A stretch of DNA of 64,000 nucleotides, taken from assembly GCA_030248195.1 (NCBI GenBank), contig JASAND010021090.1:1-64000 (forward strand), read 5' to 3'. The notes beneath the pieces were generated by a model. That model was not told the DNA's origin, ran no database searches, and was given only the letters and a program-made list of their open reading frames with translations. Shown here piece by piece: positions 48,701 to 57,729 of this stretch (position 1 is the first letter of the stretch; each line of letters opens with the position of its first letter). The DNA is from Trissonchulus latispiculum (Eukaryota > Nematoda > Enoplea > Enoplida > Ironidae). A program made the translations under genes and the position numbers.

Positions 48701-51040
48701 AGAAATCAAATTATTTATTGCGAATATTTTAAGTTCTACAACATAACGGTGCTCCGCCCACAATACGCGACTGTTCTCCCGTTTGGTGGGGGGTCGACAA
48801 GCATACCCCCTCCCCGTTTGGTGGAGGAGTAGCCAAAAGAGATCCCCGTTTGGATGGGGGGGGGGTAGCCAAAATGAGTCCCAGTTTGGTGGGGTGTAGG
48901 CAGAAGGGGGTTTCCGTTTGGGGGGGGGTCACCAAGTCAGGCTAAGATTGGCTGAATCTGATTGGTTGTTGGCGCCCCTCCCCGAAAGGGGACCCCTTTT
49001 GCCTACCCCCCCCCCCCTCCCGAAACAGGGATCTCTTATGCCTACGCCTCCCCACCAAACGGAGACCTCTTTTGCATACCCCCCACCAAACGGGGACCCA
49101 TTTTGGAGTTAACAGAAACTATCGTAATCCCCCCCCCCAACAAACGGGGAGGGGTCTCTGCAATCTGATTGGCTGGCTGTTGGCTACCCCCTTCCCCACC
49201 AAACGGGGCTCTCTTTTCAGCTACCCCCCCCCACCAAACGGAGAGGGGTGCTTTGTCGAACAGAGTGCCACCCCACAAAACGGGGGAACATATCGCATAT
49301 TGTGGTCGGAGCACCGTTACGCAATGCCCAGAACGCAAGAAGAGGAGCCCTCTAGTGGCTTACTCTTCTTATATAGTGCAATTATGCACTCTTGACAGAA
49401 TGCTTTTCTGTAGCCAGGCCAGCTATGCATACATCAATCAATACACAACTGTAGGATGTGATTGCAGTGAGCTAATTGAAATAAATTATATAAATAAATT
49501 ATTAATAAATCTATCAATCATTAACTGCCTCACCCGCGCTAAAAAGTTTTCCCTTTCCAGAGAGAACGATGGCACGACAATCTTCATCAGAGCCCAAACT
49601 GTCAAAGCAATGACGGATTTCACTAAAAAAAGCAACTGTAGTTCCCTAACTTGAGCAACATTATCGTTGGCCTATCATACTTATAGACTGATAAGAGGGG
49701 TTTATCCAGTCCAATACCCACGTCCCAGTCATATGTAACTTCAGCAAAATAAATGTTTAAAAATTAATTCTAAATTTCTTTTACAATGTCAATAATTCGC
49801 TCATTAATCATTTTCTGTGTTCGTGTCTCCGGCTGTTGTTGTTGTTGTTGTTATTGCCGGGTTACTCAGCCAAGAGGCTATATGAGGGCGCTAACCTTTG
49901 TCTCTGTGTCTTCGGCTCAGCTCAAGCATTTCCCAATCAGCCAAGGCCATATAGTCGAATGCAGGAGGGAGCCTCTTATACTCCGAGAAAACGGGTAGGT
50001 ACGACCGCTCACAGCGCTCAATTGGCTCTTCCCTTCTGACAAAGACTTCTACCCCAAGACCTTTTTAGGGAAAAAGTAGAGTATAGTAAAAATTAACGCC
50101 TTTAACTAGCTCCTTTCACTTTAACTACTTCCACTCAAGCTTGACTTTCCCTCTTTTAACTCTTTCATGAAAAAAGTTCAGTTCAATTACTCGTTAAGTT
50201 CCCCTCTTTCTTGAAAAGGCCCTAGTAAGTAACTGGGGTCTTTTGCGCAATTCCCCCCCAGCCCTAACTTTTGATTTTTTTGACCAATAACTTTGAAATT
50301 TTGTATGGATGCATACTAGAGGCTGATGAATTCAAAAACTAAAAATTTTTAAATTTTAAAAAACTTAAAAAAAATTTAAAATTTTAGTTTGGTAAGGGTA
50401 GTGGTGTAAGTAGTGTAAGGGTAGTAAAATAAGCTAAAGTTGTAAGCGTAAGATGTAAGCTTATCCTCAGCTAATGAAAAGCTTTATCGAAAAACGGATT
50501 TCGGACTCGTGCTCAGCGCCCCTGAAAACCCCTGTATGCATGTTTTCAGCAATTTTTTTTCAAAAAACTTTTCGGTTCCCCTTGGTCTCCCGTACCAAAC
50601 TAAAATTTTAAATTTTTAAAAATTTTTTAAAATTTAAAAATTTTTTAATTTTTGAATTCATCAGTTTCTAGTATGCACCCATACAAAATTTCAAAGTTAT
50701 TGGTCAAAAAATCAAAAGTTAGGGCTGGGGGGAATTGCGCAAGAGACCCAGTAACTGTAAGGCAAGAACTTTCTGTAATTACTGCTGACTAGTCCCTAGT
50801 TTTCCTGTTGCAAAGCGAATTCAAAAATATTATACACACTGCAACGCCAGTCGCTTATTATATTTTTACGCTGTTTTACCTGACCATATCCTGACTCATA
50901 GCATTCCGCTTATCAGGTCTATTTAGTTCAACATGGACCACAAAATCTGATGGTCGAGTAATCTGCAAGGTCTGATAGTTACCAAAAGTCAGGGTAGACA
51001 TCATTCGGGTCAAGGCACTTCTGGCCAAACCACTAGCCAT
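26378..51040 (-). CDS. ECH1: Delta(3,5)-delta(2,4)-dienoyl-CoA isomerase
   Basis: An enoyl-CoA hydratase/isomerase-family enzyme that moves double bonds during beta-oxidation of unsaturated fatty acids. Seven exons (51040-50880, 49622-49534, 44742-44612, 42756-42643, 35438-35306, 26833-26673, 26479-26378) join in phase to 296 aa. Landmarks are VELNRPDKRNAM (about 37-48), AVHGGCLGAGINL (135-147), ADIRYAATDAFF, and EVDMGLAADVG (166-176). The last supplies the family's catalytic Glu (166) and Asp (174). The third acidic residue of mammalian ECH1 (Asp176) aligns with Asn146 here. The N-terminus (MASGLARSALTRMM) looks like a mitochondrial presequence, and the C-terminus AKL is a PTS1-type peroxisomal signal. 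The gene is 24.7 kb and hosts two plus-strand genes in introns 4 and 5. Confidence 0.93.
28765..28968 (-). CDS. Unassigned 67-aa ORF with C-terminal membrane segment
   Basis: A 67-codon frame, starting MVKLMDLYTRC, whose last third is a likely transmembrane helix (YFLFTLSFLALIPVIYE) ending in the basic LKK. Composition is more protein-like than neighbouring frames, and the layout resembles a small tail-anchored membrane protein or a terminal exon. I recognise no family. It lies in ECH1 intron 5 on the host's strand, so it could be an alternative ECH1-locus exon, a pseudogene fragment or chance. Confidence 0.25.
   Translation of the reverse strand: MVKLMDLYTRCNLKIEMSLDGSFLSVKSTSSLKDICHWFLLRYDWRGYFLFTLSFLALIPVIYELKK
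30667..30728. repeat. (AT)n microsatellite
   Basis: About 60 bp of nearly pure AT dinucleotide repeat, 115 bp upstream of the gustatory receptor start codon. Confidence 0.9.
30844..34744 (+). CDS. Gustatory-receptor-like seven-transmembrane protein
   Basis: Seven exons (30844-31000, 31597-31882, 32282-32581, 33002-33260, 33848-33910, 34226-34318, 34592-34744) with consistent phases encode 436 aa, the usual length for arthropod gustatory receptors. The N-terminus has the family-style LRPLLHMLQMTGFYP. Multiple hydrophobic helices follow (CKVCLLCGISFVAIVV; FIFTGLAFYVTFM; FIFFSLAYSVAVLCL; FFLIWVSMQILTAV). The end carries TYAIVLLNLKQF (393-404), resembling the TY-h5-QF signature of TM7 but with three extra residues. 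Family members are inverted-topology ligand-gated cation channels in chemosensory neurons. It lies wholly in ECH1 intron 5, antisense to the host. Start chosen as the only Met upstream in the exon's frame. Confidence 0.8.
32004..32108 (-). CDS. Unassigned 34-aa small ORF
   Basis: A 34-codon frame with a basic amphipathic start (MASILKKATRNGL) and a proline-rich end (IPPNVPPAPVY). It lies antisense to the gustatory receptor, in that gene's second intron. The start could act as a mitochondrial presequence, but frames this short arise by chance. No family recognised. Confidence 0.15.
   Translation of the reverse strand: MASILKKATRNGLTSASRIPRQLIPPNVPPAPVY
36476..40750 (+). CDS. SLC46-like MFS transporter
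   Basis: Six exons (36476-36646, 36881-37105, 37722-38083, 38446-38754, 39387-39493, 40308-40750) give 538 aa. The exon-2 donor (GTG then GTGCAA at 37105/37106) is weak, and other in-phase donors a few bases upstream are possible. The pattern fits the SLC46 family (proton-coupled folate and heme/solute carriers of plasma or lysosomal membrane): VEPLAFVYFAGFALF in TM1, a Cys-containing first loop (ICANLNDF), and the MFS loop GDMVGRKINM between TM2 and TM3. A hydrophilic middle loop (about 222-268) follows, then six more helices. The C-tail has an Ala run and is acidic. It lies entirely in ECH1 intron 4, antisense to the host. AATAAA at 41105-41110 may end the transcript. Confidence 0.82.
40202..40230. 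repeat. (ATGT)n microsatellite
   Basis: About seven ATGT units just upstream of the last exon of the SLC46-like gene. Confidence 0.85.
41302..42403. mobile_element. Transposon with CAGGGTTTTT ends and GCGTCC words
   Basis: The left end is CAGGGTTTTTGG and the right end is the complement of CAGGGTTTTTTGCGTCC. TTGCGTCC words recur at both ends. The flanks TTCTAGAT and TTCTAGAA agree at seven of eight positions, suggesting an 8-bp target duplication. A tRNA-derived SINE (about 41500-41860) sits inside it. A second fragment is at 15905-16165. Confidence 0.6.
41500..41862 (-). mobile_element. tRNA-derived SINE
   Basis: The minus-strand head (about 41862-41792) folds like a tRNA: acceptor arms TGGCCC/GGGCCA, A-box-like TAGTTGGTTAGCATG and an exact B box GGTTCGAAACC. 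An unrelated body follows towards lower coordinates. The start is approximate. It is inserted in a DNA transposon in ECH1 intron 4. Confidence 0.6.
45039..45626 (+). repeat. 5' long terminal repeat
   Basis: 588 bp, TG...CA termini, containing a TATA-like GTTATATATACGG that could serve as the element's promoter. It is followed one base later by the primer-binding-site-like sequence. Confidence 0.92.
45654..45926 (+). CDS. Short gag-position ORF of LTR element
   Basis: A 90-codon frame opening 27 bp after the 5' repeat (MSDSSPRLTRYLKKLRDGTA...), where gag normally starts. After about 45 codons it runs into C/G-run repeats and loses protein-like character. No zinc knuckle or capsid motif seen. 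It is probably a relic or an RNA-packaging leader, not a functional protein. Confidence 0.35.
   Translation: MSDSSPRLTRYLKKLRDGTARLFSELPTGQAPESSDSFLNQQFFQKRRSTNLGGVNPPKFLGVRAYLHGYQLGSGGDRISPKMFKIFPKT
48153..48740 (+). repeat. 3' long terminal repeat
   Basis: 588 bp, nearly identical to 45039-45626, preceded by a polypurine tract and followed by the second copy of the ACAT target duplication. Confidence 0.92.
49838..49915 (-). mobile_element. Retroposon 3' end with (AAC)n tail
   Basis: The minus strand matches the last 75 bp of the retroposon at 18081-18495 and ends in the same AAC repeat. The 5' boundary is not defined. It lies in ECH1 intron 1. Confidence 0.6.
50060..50222. mobile_element. 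MITE of the GAGTTAAA family, decayed
   Basis: The interior words (CTCTTTTAACTCTTTCATGAAAA-like) and the terminal AAAAGGCCCTA match the MITE at 14444-14610 and the copies near 39040 and 39884. The ends are imperfect. Confidence 0.5.
50236..50749. mobile_element. Foldback element, copy B (8-bp duplication)
   Basis: Inverted halves begin GGGTCTTTTGCGCAATT and end with the complement. They are flanked by the exact octamer AGTAACTG (50228-50235, 50750-50757). The centre carries the same AAAAACGGATTTCGGA-type segment found in copy A. It lies in ECH1 intron 1. Confidence 0.85.
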
Positions 51041-51902
51041 TCAAATTATCTAAATAAAGTATTCTAGAGTTTGTGAATTACTCTGCGCGGAAAATAACTG
51101 TGAATCAACTAATCGTACACGCAGATTCAGGATCTGGGAATGACAAGCCAAGTTGACTTCAGCCAATTGGACAAACCAGAAAACTTAGCACAATCCTACC
51201 CTACCCCTACACCAAGAATTTCCTAATGGCTCAGAAATCCTAGCGTGACACCATCGTCTGTTAGTGTAATTGCCTTGGACACCTAAAAGCAGACGCTGCG
51301 GCAGCTACCATCGAAATCCTATAGGCAGGTTGGTCGCTTAGAAATATACAGTAATGATGAAGATCCGCCAAACGGAAAGATAAAGGGAGTAGGGAGTAAA
51401 GCCAGAGTGAGCGTAGACAATGCCAGTGTAGGCAGAAATCAGACTCGTTAACTTCTTAATCATACCAACTCTAAAGACGTCTTAATAATAGAGTAACGAT
51501 GCAAGCTTGATATACTTAGAATACTCGGGTAACCTGGGAATACACAACTACATAATATATTATCCAGTATATAGTACTAGTGCGGCCTAACAGTATATAA
51601 ATCAGAAAAGCCTAAGCAACTAGAAAAAATTAAATCACCTAGGTGTACAATAAACGCTTAACATTTAATGGCCAAACCAAACATATCATGCCAGTTAACA
51701 CCAAAACACCAAAGTTCTAGTCAACAACAAACACACAGCAGCAAAAAAGAACAAATTCAAGCAGAAACAAAATTACAACATAATACGACGGATAAACAAT
51801 GTTCAGCGACCACGTTAGCTCCCAGTCATCGGACTACAAGTTCAAAACACCACCTCTAAACCATAAATATCCTGATAAACAAACTAAATTAAACAAATTT
51901 CG
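51041..51902. other. Intergenic spacer SRPRB-ECH1
   Basis: The 862 bp between the SRPRB stop and the ECH1 start hold no further gene that I can support. A 63-codon plus-strand frame in it is Gln/Ser/Thr-rich, low complexity and unconvincing. The minus-strand ATTAAA at 51664-51669 could end the SRPRB mRNA. Confidence 0.5.
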
Positions 51903-53588
51903 TTAGAGCGCCGCCAACCATTCCTGTACTGGTTCCAGCTGCGGCTTTTTCTTCCCATTCTGACCAACCGCAGCGCATTCCCGAAATTCCACCCGGGGAC
52001 CGGCGCTGGCCAGACTCTCAAAACTAAATCCGGCGGAATCTCCGGAACCGAGAATCCGTTTCCGGCCCCCGCCACTGCCTTCATCCGTCGACTCCAGGGC
52101 AGCGCTGCGACTTCGATCCAAGTAGCCAAACTCTTCCTCCAGCCCAGAGCGGATCAGCTTGGCCGATTTCGCCAGCGGACGATCCTGCTTGTTGCAGGCC
52201 ACCAGAACGGGGAAACCGCGCCGACGGCCCACCAAGGATGAATCACTCAGCACATCATAGAAGTATTCCGCAACATCTTTAGCTGAAACAAGCAAGGCAG
52301 ACATGTTGTTAAGCACTGACTGAGCTGATATAGGACAGAATCAAAATTGTTTAGGCAATCCGAACAGTTCCACTCAGGAAAATGTGACTGTGAATCGTGA
52401 ACGGGTTTGAAGCTGCGGCAGAAATACAAAACACCTAATGTTATCTGTCTAACTATACATCCTTTGTCATTATAACGCTTTCCTGACATAAAATTAAAAA
52501 GAAAAACGACGGAGCAGGACAAGTCAGCTCCTGAAATTTCCTAAACTGTAATGGAGCCAGCCCATCGTTATACATACATTATACATATAATCCTACTAAA
52601 ACGACCAGATAAAGTCGATTTCTCGTACCCTCCTTAGCAAACGTGGAACTGTCCACGACAAAGATCAGTCCGCCAACGCCCTCTCGACAGCGATCCAGAA
52701 TTGCGGCCCGAATTCGCTCCGATCCGGGTACATCAATCAGTTTCCAAGCTCGACTCCCAAATTTGGATATCTAAAATTGGCAATGATACAAAAATCAGTT
52801 ACAACTAATAAACACTGACACAAGCAAAATATAAAAGACTACGAAACTGTTACACTATTATGCATCAAAAACACAGGGACACTAATCCCCCTCTTCGAAA
52901 GTCTATAGGTAACATTGAACGTATCATATCATCATATCATTTATTAGCACAAGCATACATACAATAAAAGGTTATTATGCAAACTTTACTGAGTTCGAGA
53001 GTACATAGTGGATGTCTTAAAATTTAATTTTTGTTCAGGATTGAAAAGTGAGGTTAAAACAGTAGAGAAGTAGAGGATGAATTGATCAAATTTCTGATGG
53101 ATTGTCGATACAACTTAACACAATGTTGACATAATTAGGCAATACAAACAAAAAACGAAATAGATATTTTTGTTCCCACAATCTTTTTCAGCTCTGCCCA
53201 GCAATTTTAATTTAATCACGGAGAACAGTGTTCAGAAAGCAACAAACAAGCCATTCTAAGATTTAGATAAGGATTATCTCACCGCCTTATTTTCCTTCAT
53301 GGAGGTGTAGGTCAGCGGTCGCTGGGTCCCAATCAGTTCCGCAAACATGACCGTCTTCCCGGAATCAGCCAGACCCAGTAGGAGGACAGATCCAACGCCA
53401 CCGCGCCGCCCCGAACCACATCTGGCCAGAAGAATTAGGAGAACCGTCAGAAATCCAACCAGAAAAGCACAGACCACACCCAGGGCAGTGCTTTCATCCA
53501 CATCTAGCAGGGACTGAACCCACAGGGTTAGGGGGCTAAGGACTGACTCAAACAGGGAAGTCCCTAAACTTGTCAGGGTATCCGTCAT
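51903..53588 (-). CDS. SRPRB: Signal recognition particle receptor subunit beta
   Basis: The ER-membrane GTPase that anchors the SRP receptor alpha subunit during cotranslational targeting. Three exons (53588-53283, 52770-52629, 52282-51903) join in phases 0 and 1 to 275 aa, close to the mammalian length. There is one membrane segment (34-55, ALGVVCAFLVGFLTVLLILL). The GTPase motifs are G1 GLADSGKT (72-79), G3 DVPG (115-118) and G4 NKQD (180-183). The KDVAEYFYDVL helix and AKSAKLI follow the family. The frame is open 35 codons further upstream; I chose Met at 53588 because it leaves the usual short lumenal N-terminus. The MRPL33 stop is only 79 bp upstream on the same strand. Confidence 0.92.
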
Positions 53589-53667
53589 GTTTTCAGAAAC
53601 CAGGAAATGGGAACTTGAAAATGAAAAAATTGAAGTAATGTGGAGGAAGGATGGAAAAGGAAAGATA
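53589..53667 (-). other. 79-bp MRPL33-SRPRB intercistronic gap
   Basis: On the minus strand the gap has no AATAAA but contains a pyrimidine stretch followed by AG (TTTTTTCATTTTCAAG) about 28 bp before the SRPRB ATG. That layout resembles a trans-splice acceptor or a very short intergenic promoter. Confidence 0.45.
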
Positions 53668-56600
53668 TTACAGAGGTTGCTGGAAAGGTTCAAATTCTGG
53701 CAGCTCCTTGTTGGTGGATTTTATCTTGTCCTCTTCCACGTACAGCACTCGTCGCTGCACTAAAATAAAATAAAAATAATAAACAAATATTTAAATTTGA
53801 CAACAAAACATAAAAAATTCTACAGGATTTCGGGATTGGGAGAGGGGGTTTGAATCCGGGAGTATCTATTCTCTTCTATTTCTTTTCTTCAAAGAATTCT
53901 GGCAGTATCCCAAGAATAGCCTGCTGATATTAAGCAGCTATTCTTAAACTTTATTTGGTGCAGTCCAGTGTTAATATCGTAAATATCCTGAAACAGTTTT
54001 TTACACCATTCTCTGCTAATTCTGACATCCCGGAAGGGGCAATCTTAAGGGAGAACAAAGCAGTTTCAAAAACGTCGGACAGTACAACGTCAGCCGTGTA
54101 ATACAATCAAAAATTAGATTAAAATAAACAATGCTATGCAAAATTCGGAATACAAACAAAGGAGTTGACTTTGCTAGAGACCTCCAAAAGTTTCATAAAT
54201 TGGCTTCCGACAGAAGATTGAAAATATAAAAAACACAGCGTTGAACATAACGCTTCAAAAAATAAAACAAAATAAATATTCCTTCGAGGTGATGATTCCT
54301 TTTAGTATTATCAACTTTGAACTGTTGTTACTCGTTTATTACTGGGAGTTAGGAAGCTCTTTTTATCAAAATGTAGCCAACATTTCCTCGTATTAAAGGC
54401 TACAATGAAACTATAGTTGGTTGTCTGCAGTTGTTGGCTACAGTTTTTTACAAATTTTAGGAGTACAAATTTTCGGAATATTTGCAGACTGATTTCCTCG
54501 TATTAACGGCTACAATGAAACTATAGTTGGTTGTCTGCAGTTGTTGGCTACAGTTTTTACAAATTTTAGGAGTACAAATTTTCGGAATATTTGCAGACAA
54601 ACAAAATTTTTTGAGGGACATTAGTCATATCATGGGATACCTTCAATAGCTGAGGACCCTTTTTTAATTACTGTGAAATCGCTGCTCGCTGTGTAGAAAT
54701 TATATAGTTAAAATGTGTGCGCAACCTGTATTTTGAATGTAATTCTCAACTTTGTCAAGTGATTATATAATACTACTTTAGTACTTTGCTACTAGAAGGA
54801 AGCAATCGGGGCAACTAAAAAGGGTCCCGGGGAATTTTAGTGTAGAACCCATCTGCCAAATGGTAGCTCTCCATCTTGTACAGTGAATGCTCCATAATCC
54901 CAAGACAAAAAATTGGCCGTGTTATTGAAAAACTACATGTTTAGAAATTACAGCATATAGCATAACGTTTGAATAACGACCATGCCTCTGATAATGGGCA
55001 TCTGTAGGGCCTTTACAATGACAGTCTTAGTTTTAATCTTGCGGCATGCGTAGCTCAAGAAATAATGGATCATTTGATTTTAAAAATTAGCAAAACATTT
55101 TTCTAAAATTACATGTGTTTAATGCCAAAATGATAAAGTTGGCTATATCTTACGATTGGAAAAGGATAAAAAGTTGCTTCAAAAAGCAAAAATATAGAGC
55201 ACAACTAGATCTTTCAAATGAACATGAAGTTATAACAATGCAGCTGCTGTCAAACTGTAAGAAGCGGGTAAAACTGTCCTGAACGCAAATGTTGACTTTT
55301 TGAACGGGGATTACACAGACTGTGCTAGAACGCTAAAATAAGTGTTTTGTGAAAGTCTAGTAAAATTTCACCTAAGTTTGGGCCGTAAACTAACAATATG
55401 ACACCAAAAACAATCATCACCTTAAATTGTCACAAAACTTACAGAGAGGATCAAACAGGATCTGTTCAACTTTGGGCGCGTAACGTCCACGAATAGTGTA
55501 TCGAGCGTGACCAGAAATGACACTTTTCAACACAACAACTGCAAACCTAAAACGAAACAACACATCATATTCCATAATTGATCCTCCGAAAAAGTATCCT
55601 ACTTTCAGACTTCCTGGCAAACACTTGAGGTTTTTACTGCTCCCACGTTTCGGGGGTTCCCCCCACTTTTCTGTGCCACTCTCGACTCACTACAAGGTAT
55701 CAGGGCTTTTGTCAAAATTGTGGAAACTTTTCAGAAATCACCGGAAAATTTGGTATAACATTGTTATTTTGGTAAAACCCTAATTTTTGAGTATACAAAA
55801 GTTTTGTATGTTTCTGCTTAGCAGATTAATTGGATCTTTTCAGGATAATCCCCAGACTCAGATTCCGCAAAACTGGACCAAATGAGCTGAAATTTGGTAT
55901 GGGTATGTTTTCGACCACGCTGAGTTCAAATACTACAAAATTTTTTGATTTCGAGAAATTCGATTTTTTCGATTCGCAAGGGGGACCAAGGGGAACCGAA
56001 AAATTTTTTGTTTTCAATTTTGCTGAAAAGTTGTATTCAGGGGTTTTAGGGGTTCGCAGAACACGACTCTGAAGTCCGTTTTTCGATTCAGATTTTCATT
56101 AGCTCTGTATAAGCTTTTCCCTTATGAAAAGGGGGGACCTCTCATGAACAGGGTATTTTTTACAGGGGGGGGGGGGCGAAAATGCCTTCCCCCCGAAATT
56201 GCCCCCCCCCGGGATTTTGGTCTTCCCCCTTAAAGAGGTCTACATTTTCTCCAAAAATGGTGAAATTTTCAAAAATTTTCTCGCTTCGCCGGAGATTTTT
56301 ACTTAAAAATAGCTATTTTTGGCTTAAATCCGGGCATTTTTGAGAACATTTTGCGTTTCACGTGCGAAATACGCCAAAAAAATAGCAACTTTTGGCTCAT
56401 TTTTACCAAAACATCTTACCCCCCCCCCCGGAAATTTCTTCTCCCCCCCAGGCCCGGGGGGCCCCCCGGGAAGCCCCCCCCCCCGAAAAAATCCCTAAAA
56501 AATACCCTGATGAATGGAAAAAAATCGAATCTCGCGAAATGGAAAAATTTAGGAATCATTGAACTCTGCGTGGTCGAAAACATAGCCATGCCAAATTTCA

Positions 56601-57072
56601 GCTCATTTTGTCCAGTTTCGCGGAATCCGGGTCTGGGGGGGTTTATCCTGAAAAGATCCGATTAATTTTGTTTTCCTAGGAAAGACATTATTTCTCCACG
56701 ATTGGTTCTCTCACAACTGATGAGGGAGAGGCAGCCTCCATCGTACCCCCGCTTGCTCAAAACATCCAGTAAGTAACTACTGGGCTTTTTCGATGGGGGA
56801 GGGGGCGCCGCCGCTCTCTCTACCATTGCTTAGAATGAATATGGATCAAAAAAGCTAGCTTTACGCCAGTATTTCGCTGAATTGAACAAACTACAACGCG
56901 TTCCTCACAATATTCTTAATAAACAAATAAGAAGCAATCAATAATACAAAGGCAGTTGGCTAGAGTAGACAGACAGACTATTCGATTAGTCGTCACCCAT
57001 AGGTTGGACTCTAGCACCAACTGTTTAGATAACAGAAAGAGAAAATATATACACTTACTTTGCCTTGCCCAT
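53668..57072 (-). CDS. MRPL33: Mitochondrial large ribosomal subunit protein bL33m
   Basis: Small structural protein of the mitochondrial 39S subunit. Exons 57072-57059 (only 14 nt), 55546-55443 and 53759-53668 join in phases 2 and 1 to 69 aa. The conserved core reads KAKFAVVVLKSVISGH, then a basic strand segment, then ILFDPLLQRRVLYVEEDKIKS. It aligns along its length with animal bL33m (pattern VLxSVxSGH...FDPxxQxxxLYxExxKIRS). The C-terminus extends about 16 residues past the usual end (STNKELPEFEPFQQPL). The zinc-binding cysteines of some bacterial L33 proteins are absent, as in other mitochondrial forms. The start exon is short, so the ATG at 57072 rests on phase match and homology. Confidence 0.85.
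54382..54599. repeat. Two-copy 110-bp tandem duplication
   Basis: 54382-54491 and 54492-54599 are almost identical (both contain GGCTACAATGAAACTATAG). They differ by one T in a T-run and an A/C change. Non-coding, in MRPL33 intron 2. Confidence 0.9.
55832..56659. mobile_element. Foldback element, copy C (8-bp duplication)
   Basis: The ends GGATCTTTTCAGGATAA and the complement are flanked by the exact octamer GATTAATT (55824-55831, 56660-56667). The left half matches copy A (word GAGCTGAAATTTGGTATGGG). The right half is interrupted by a MITE at 56149-56509. It lies in MRPL33 intron 1. Confidence 0.88.
56149..56509. mobile_element. G-run MITE nested in foldback copy C
   Basis: The ends CAGGGTATTTTTTA and the complement are flanked by an exact 5-bp duplication ATGAA (56144-56148, 56510-56514). 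The interior has long G/C runs and a GCTTCGCCGG core. It belongs with the elements at 58176-58739 and 60436-60874. Confidence 0.82.
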
Positions 57073-57729
57073 GCAAATGTACTCAACCGAAAATGCAACA
57101 AGCCTAACAGATAGTTAATACAACTTTGAAATCTAAAACAAAAACCATTGTAAGGCCAACTGAAATCACGCTTACAGCCGTTAACAGACACCTGGCTTAA
57201 AAAGCCGGGTTCGACATTAACTGAACTTACGTAATGTGAAATGTAACAGATTACATACATAAACAATTGTTCGTCCTCGTAAAATGAAGAGATTCTGGGG
57301 AAGGCGCACATCAGAGATCAAACCGGGTCACTGTTACTGACTCGGTGACCCGGTCGACCCTGACCCGGTATTTTTAGAAATTCATGTTTAAGCTTGGAAA
57401 CATTAAAAATGTGTATACTGGGGTGCGGTGAGCGTTCTTTGATCTTTTTGGAGATTTTTGGATTCCAAAATATGAAGCGGGGAACAATTTTTGCTTTCCT
57501 TAAAGTAACGTTGGAAAATATAGAAATATTGCAAGTAAACCGGAAAAATAAAAACTGATTTGCACGATTTCGCACTCGATCTGCAGTGAACTACATAACT
57601 TGTTTAATCAGTTTGCAACAAAATACTTTGGCTACGACTTCAAAGATTCTACCTACCTACCTAACGGGGCACACTTAAGAGGGGGCCGAGATGGGTCCTG
57701 GAGCCGGCGGAGCCTTCTATACTTTCCAC

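Larger units (their letters stand above)
45039..48740 (+). mobile_element. Non-autonomous LTR retrotransposon
   Basis: Two 588-bp long terminal repeats (45039-45626, 48153-48740) begin TGTAGAA and end TTCTACA. I noticed only one difference between them (G/A near the 3' end), so the insertion is young. The flanking duplication is 4 bp (ACAT). After the 5' repeat comes a primer-binding-site-like TGGCGACCGTAACTCCG; before the 3' repeat is a polypurine tract AAAAGAGGGGG. The 2.5-kb interior has one short gag-position frame and no reverse-transcriptase, protease or integrase motif. It therefore depends on another element's enzymes. Confidence 0.92.
44966..49394. mobile_element. Foldback element split by an LTR retrotransposon
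   Basis: The outer ends are inverted copies over roughly 110 bp (CAAGAGTGCATAATTGCAC at the left, its complement at the right), continuing to the word GTAACGGTGCTCCG on each side. Between the arms (about 48775-49290) is a G/C-run array of CCGTTTGGTGGGG palindromic words. The left arm is interrupted by the LTR element at 45039-48740. Deleting that element and one ACAT restores continuity with the right arm. It lies in ECH1 intron 2. Confidence 0.8.

Noticed and set aside
48729..49654. Several overlapping Pro/Gly-rich frames
   Set aside because: They arise from C- and G-runs in the CCGTTTGGTGGGG array. The last one merely reads through ECH1 exon 2 in antisense.
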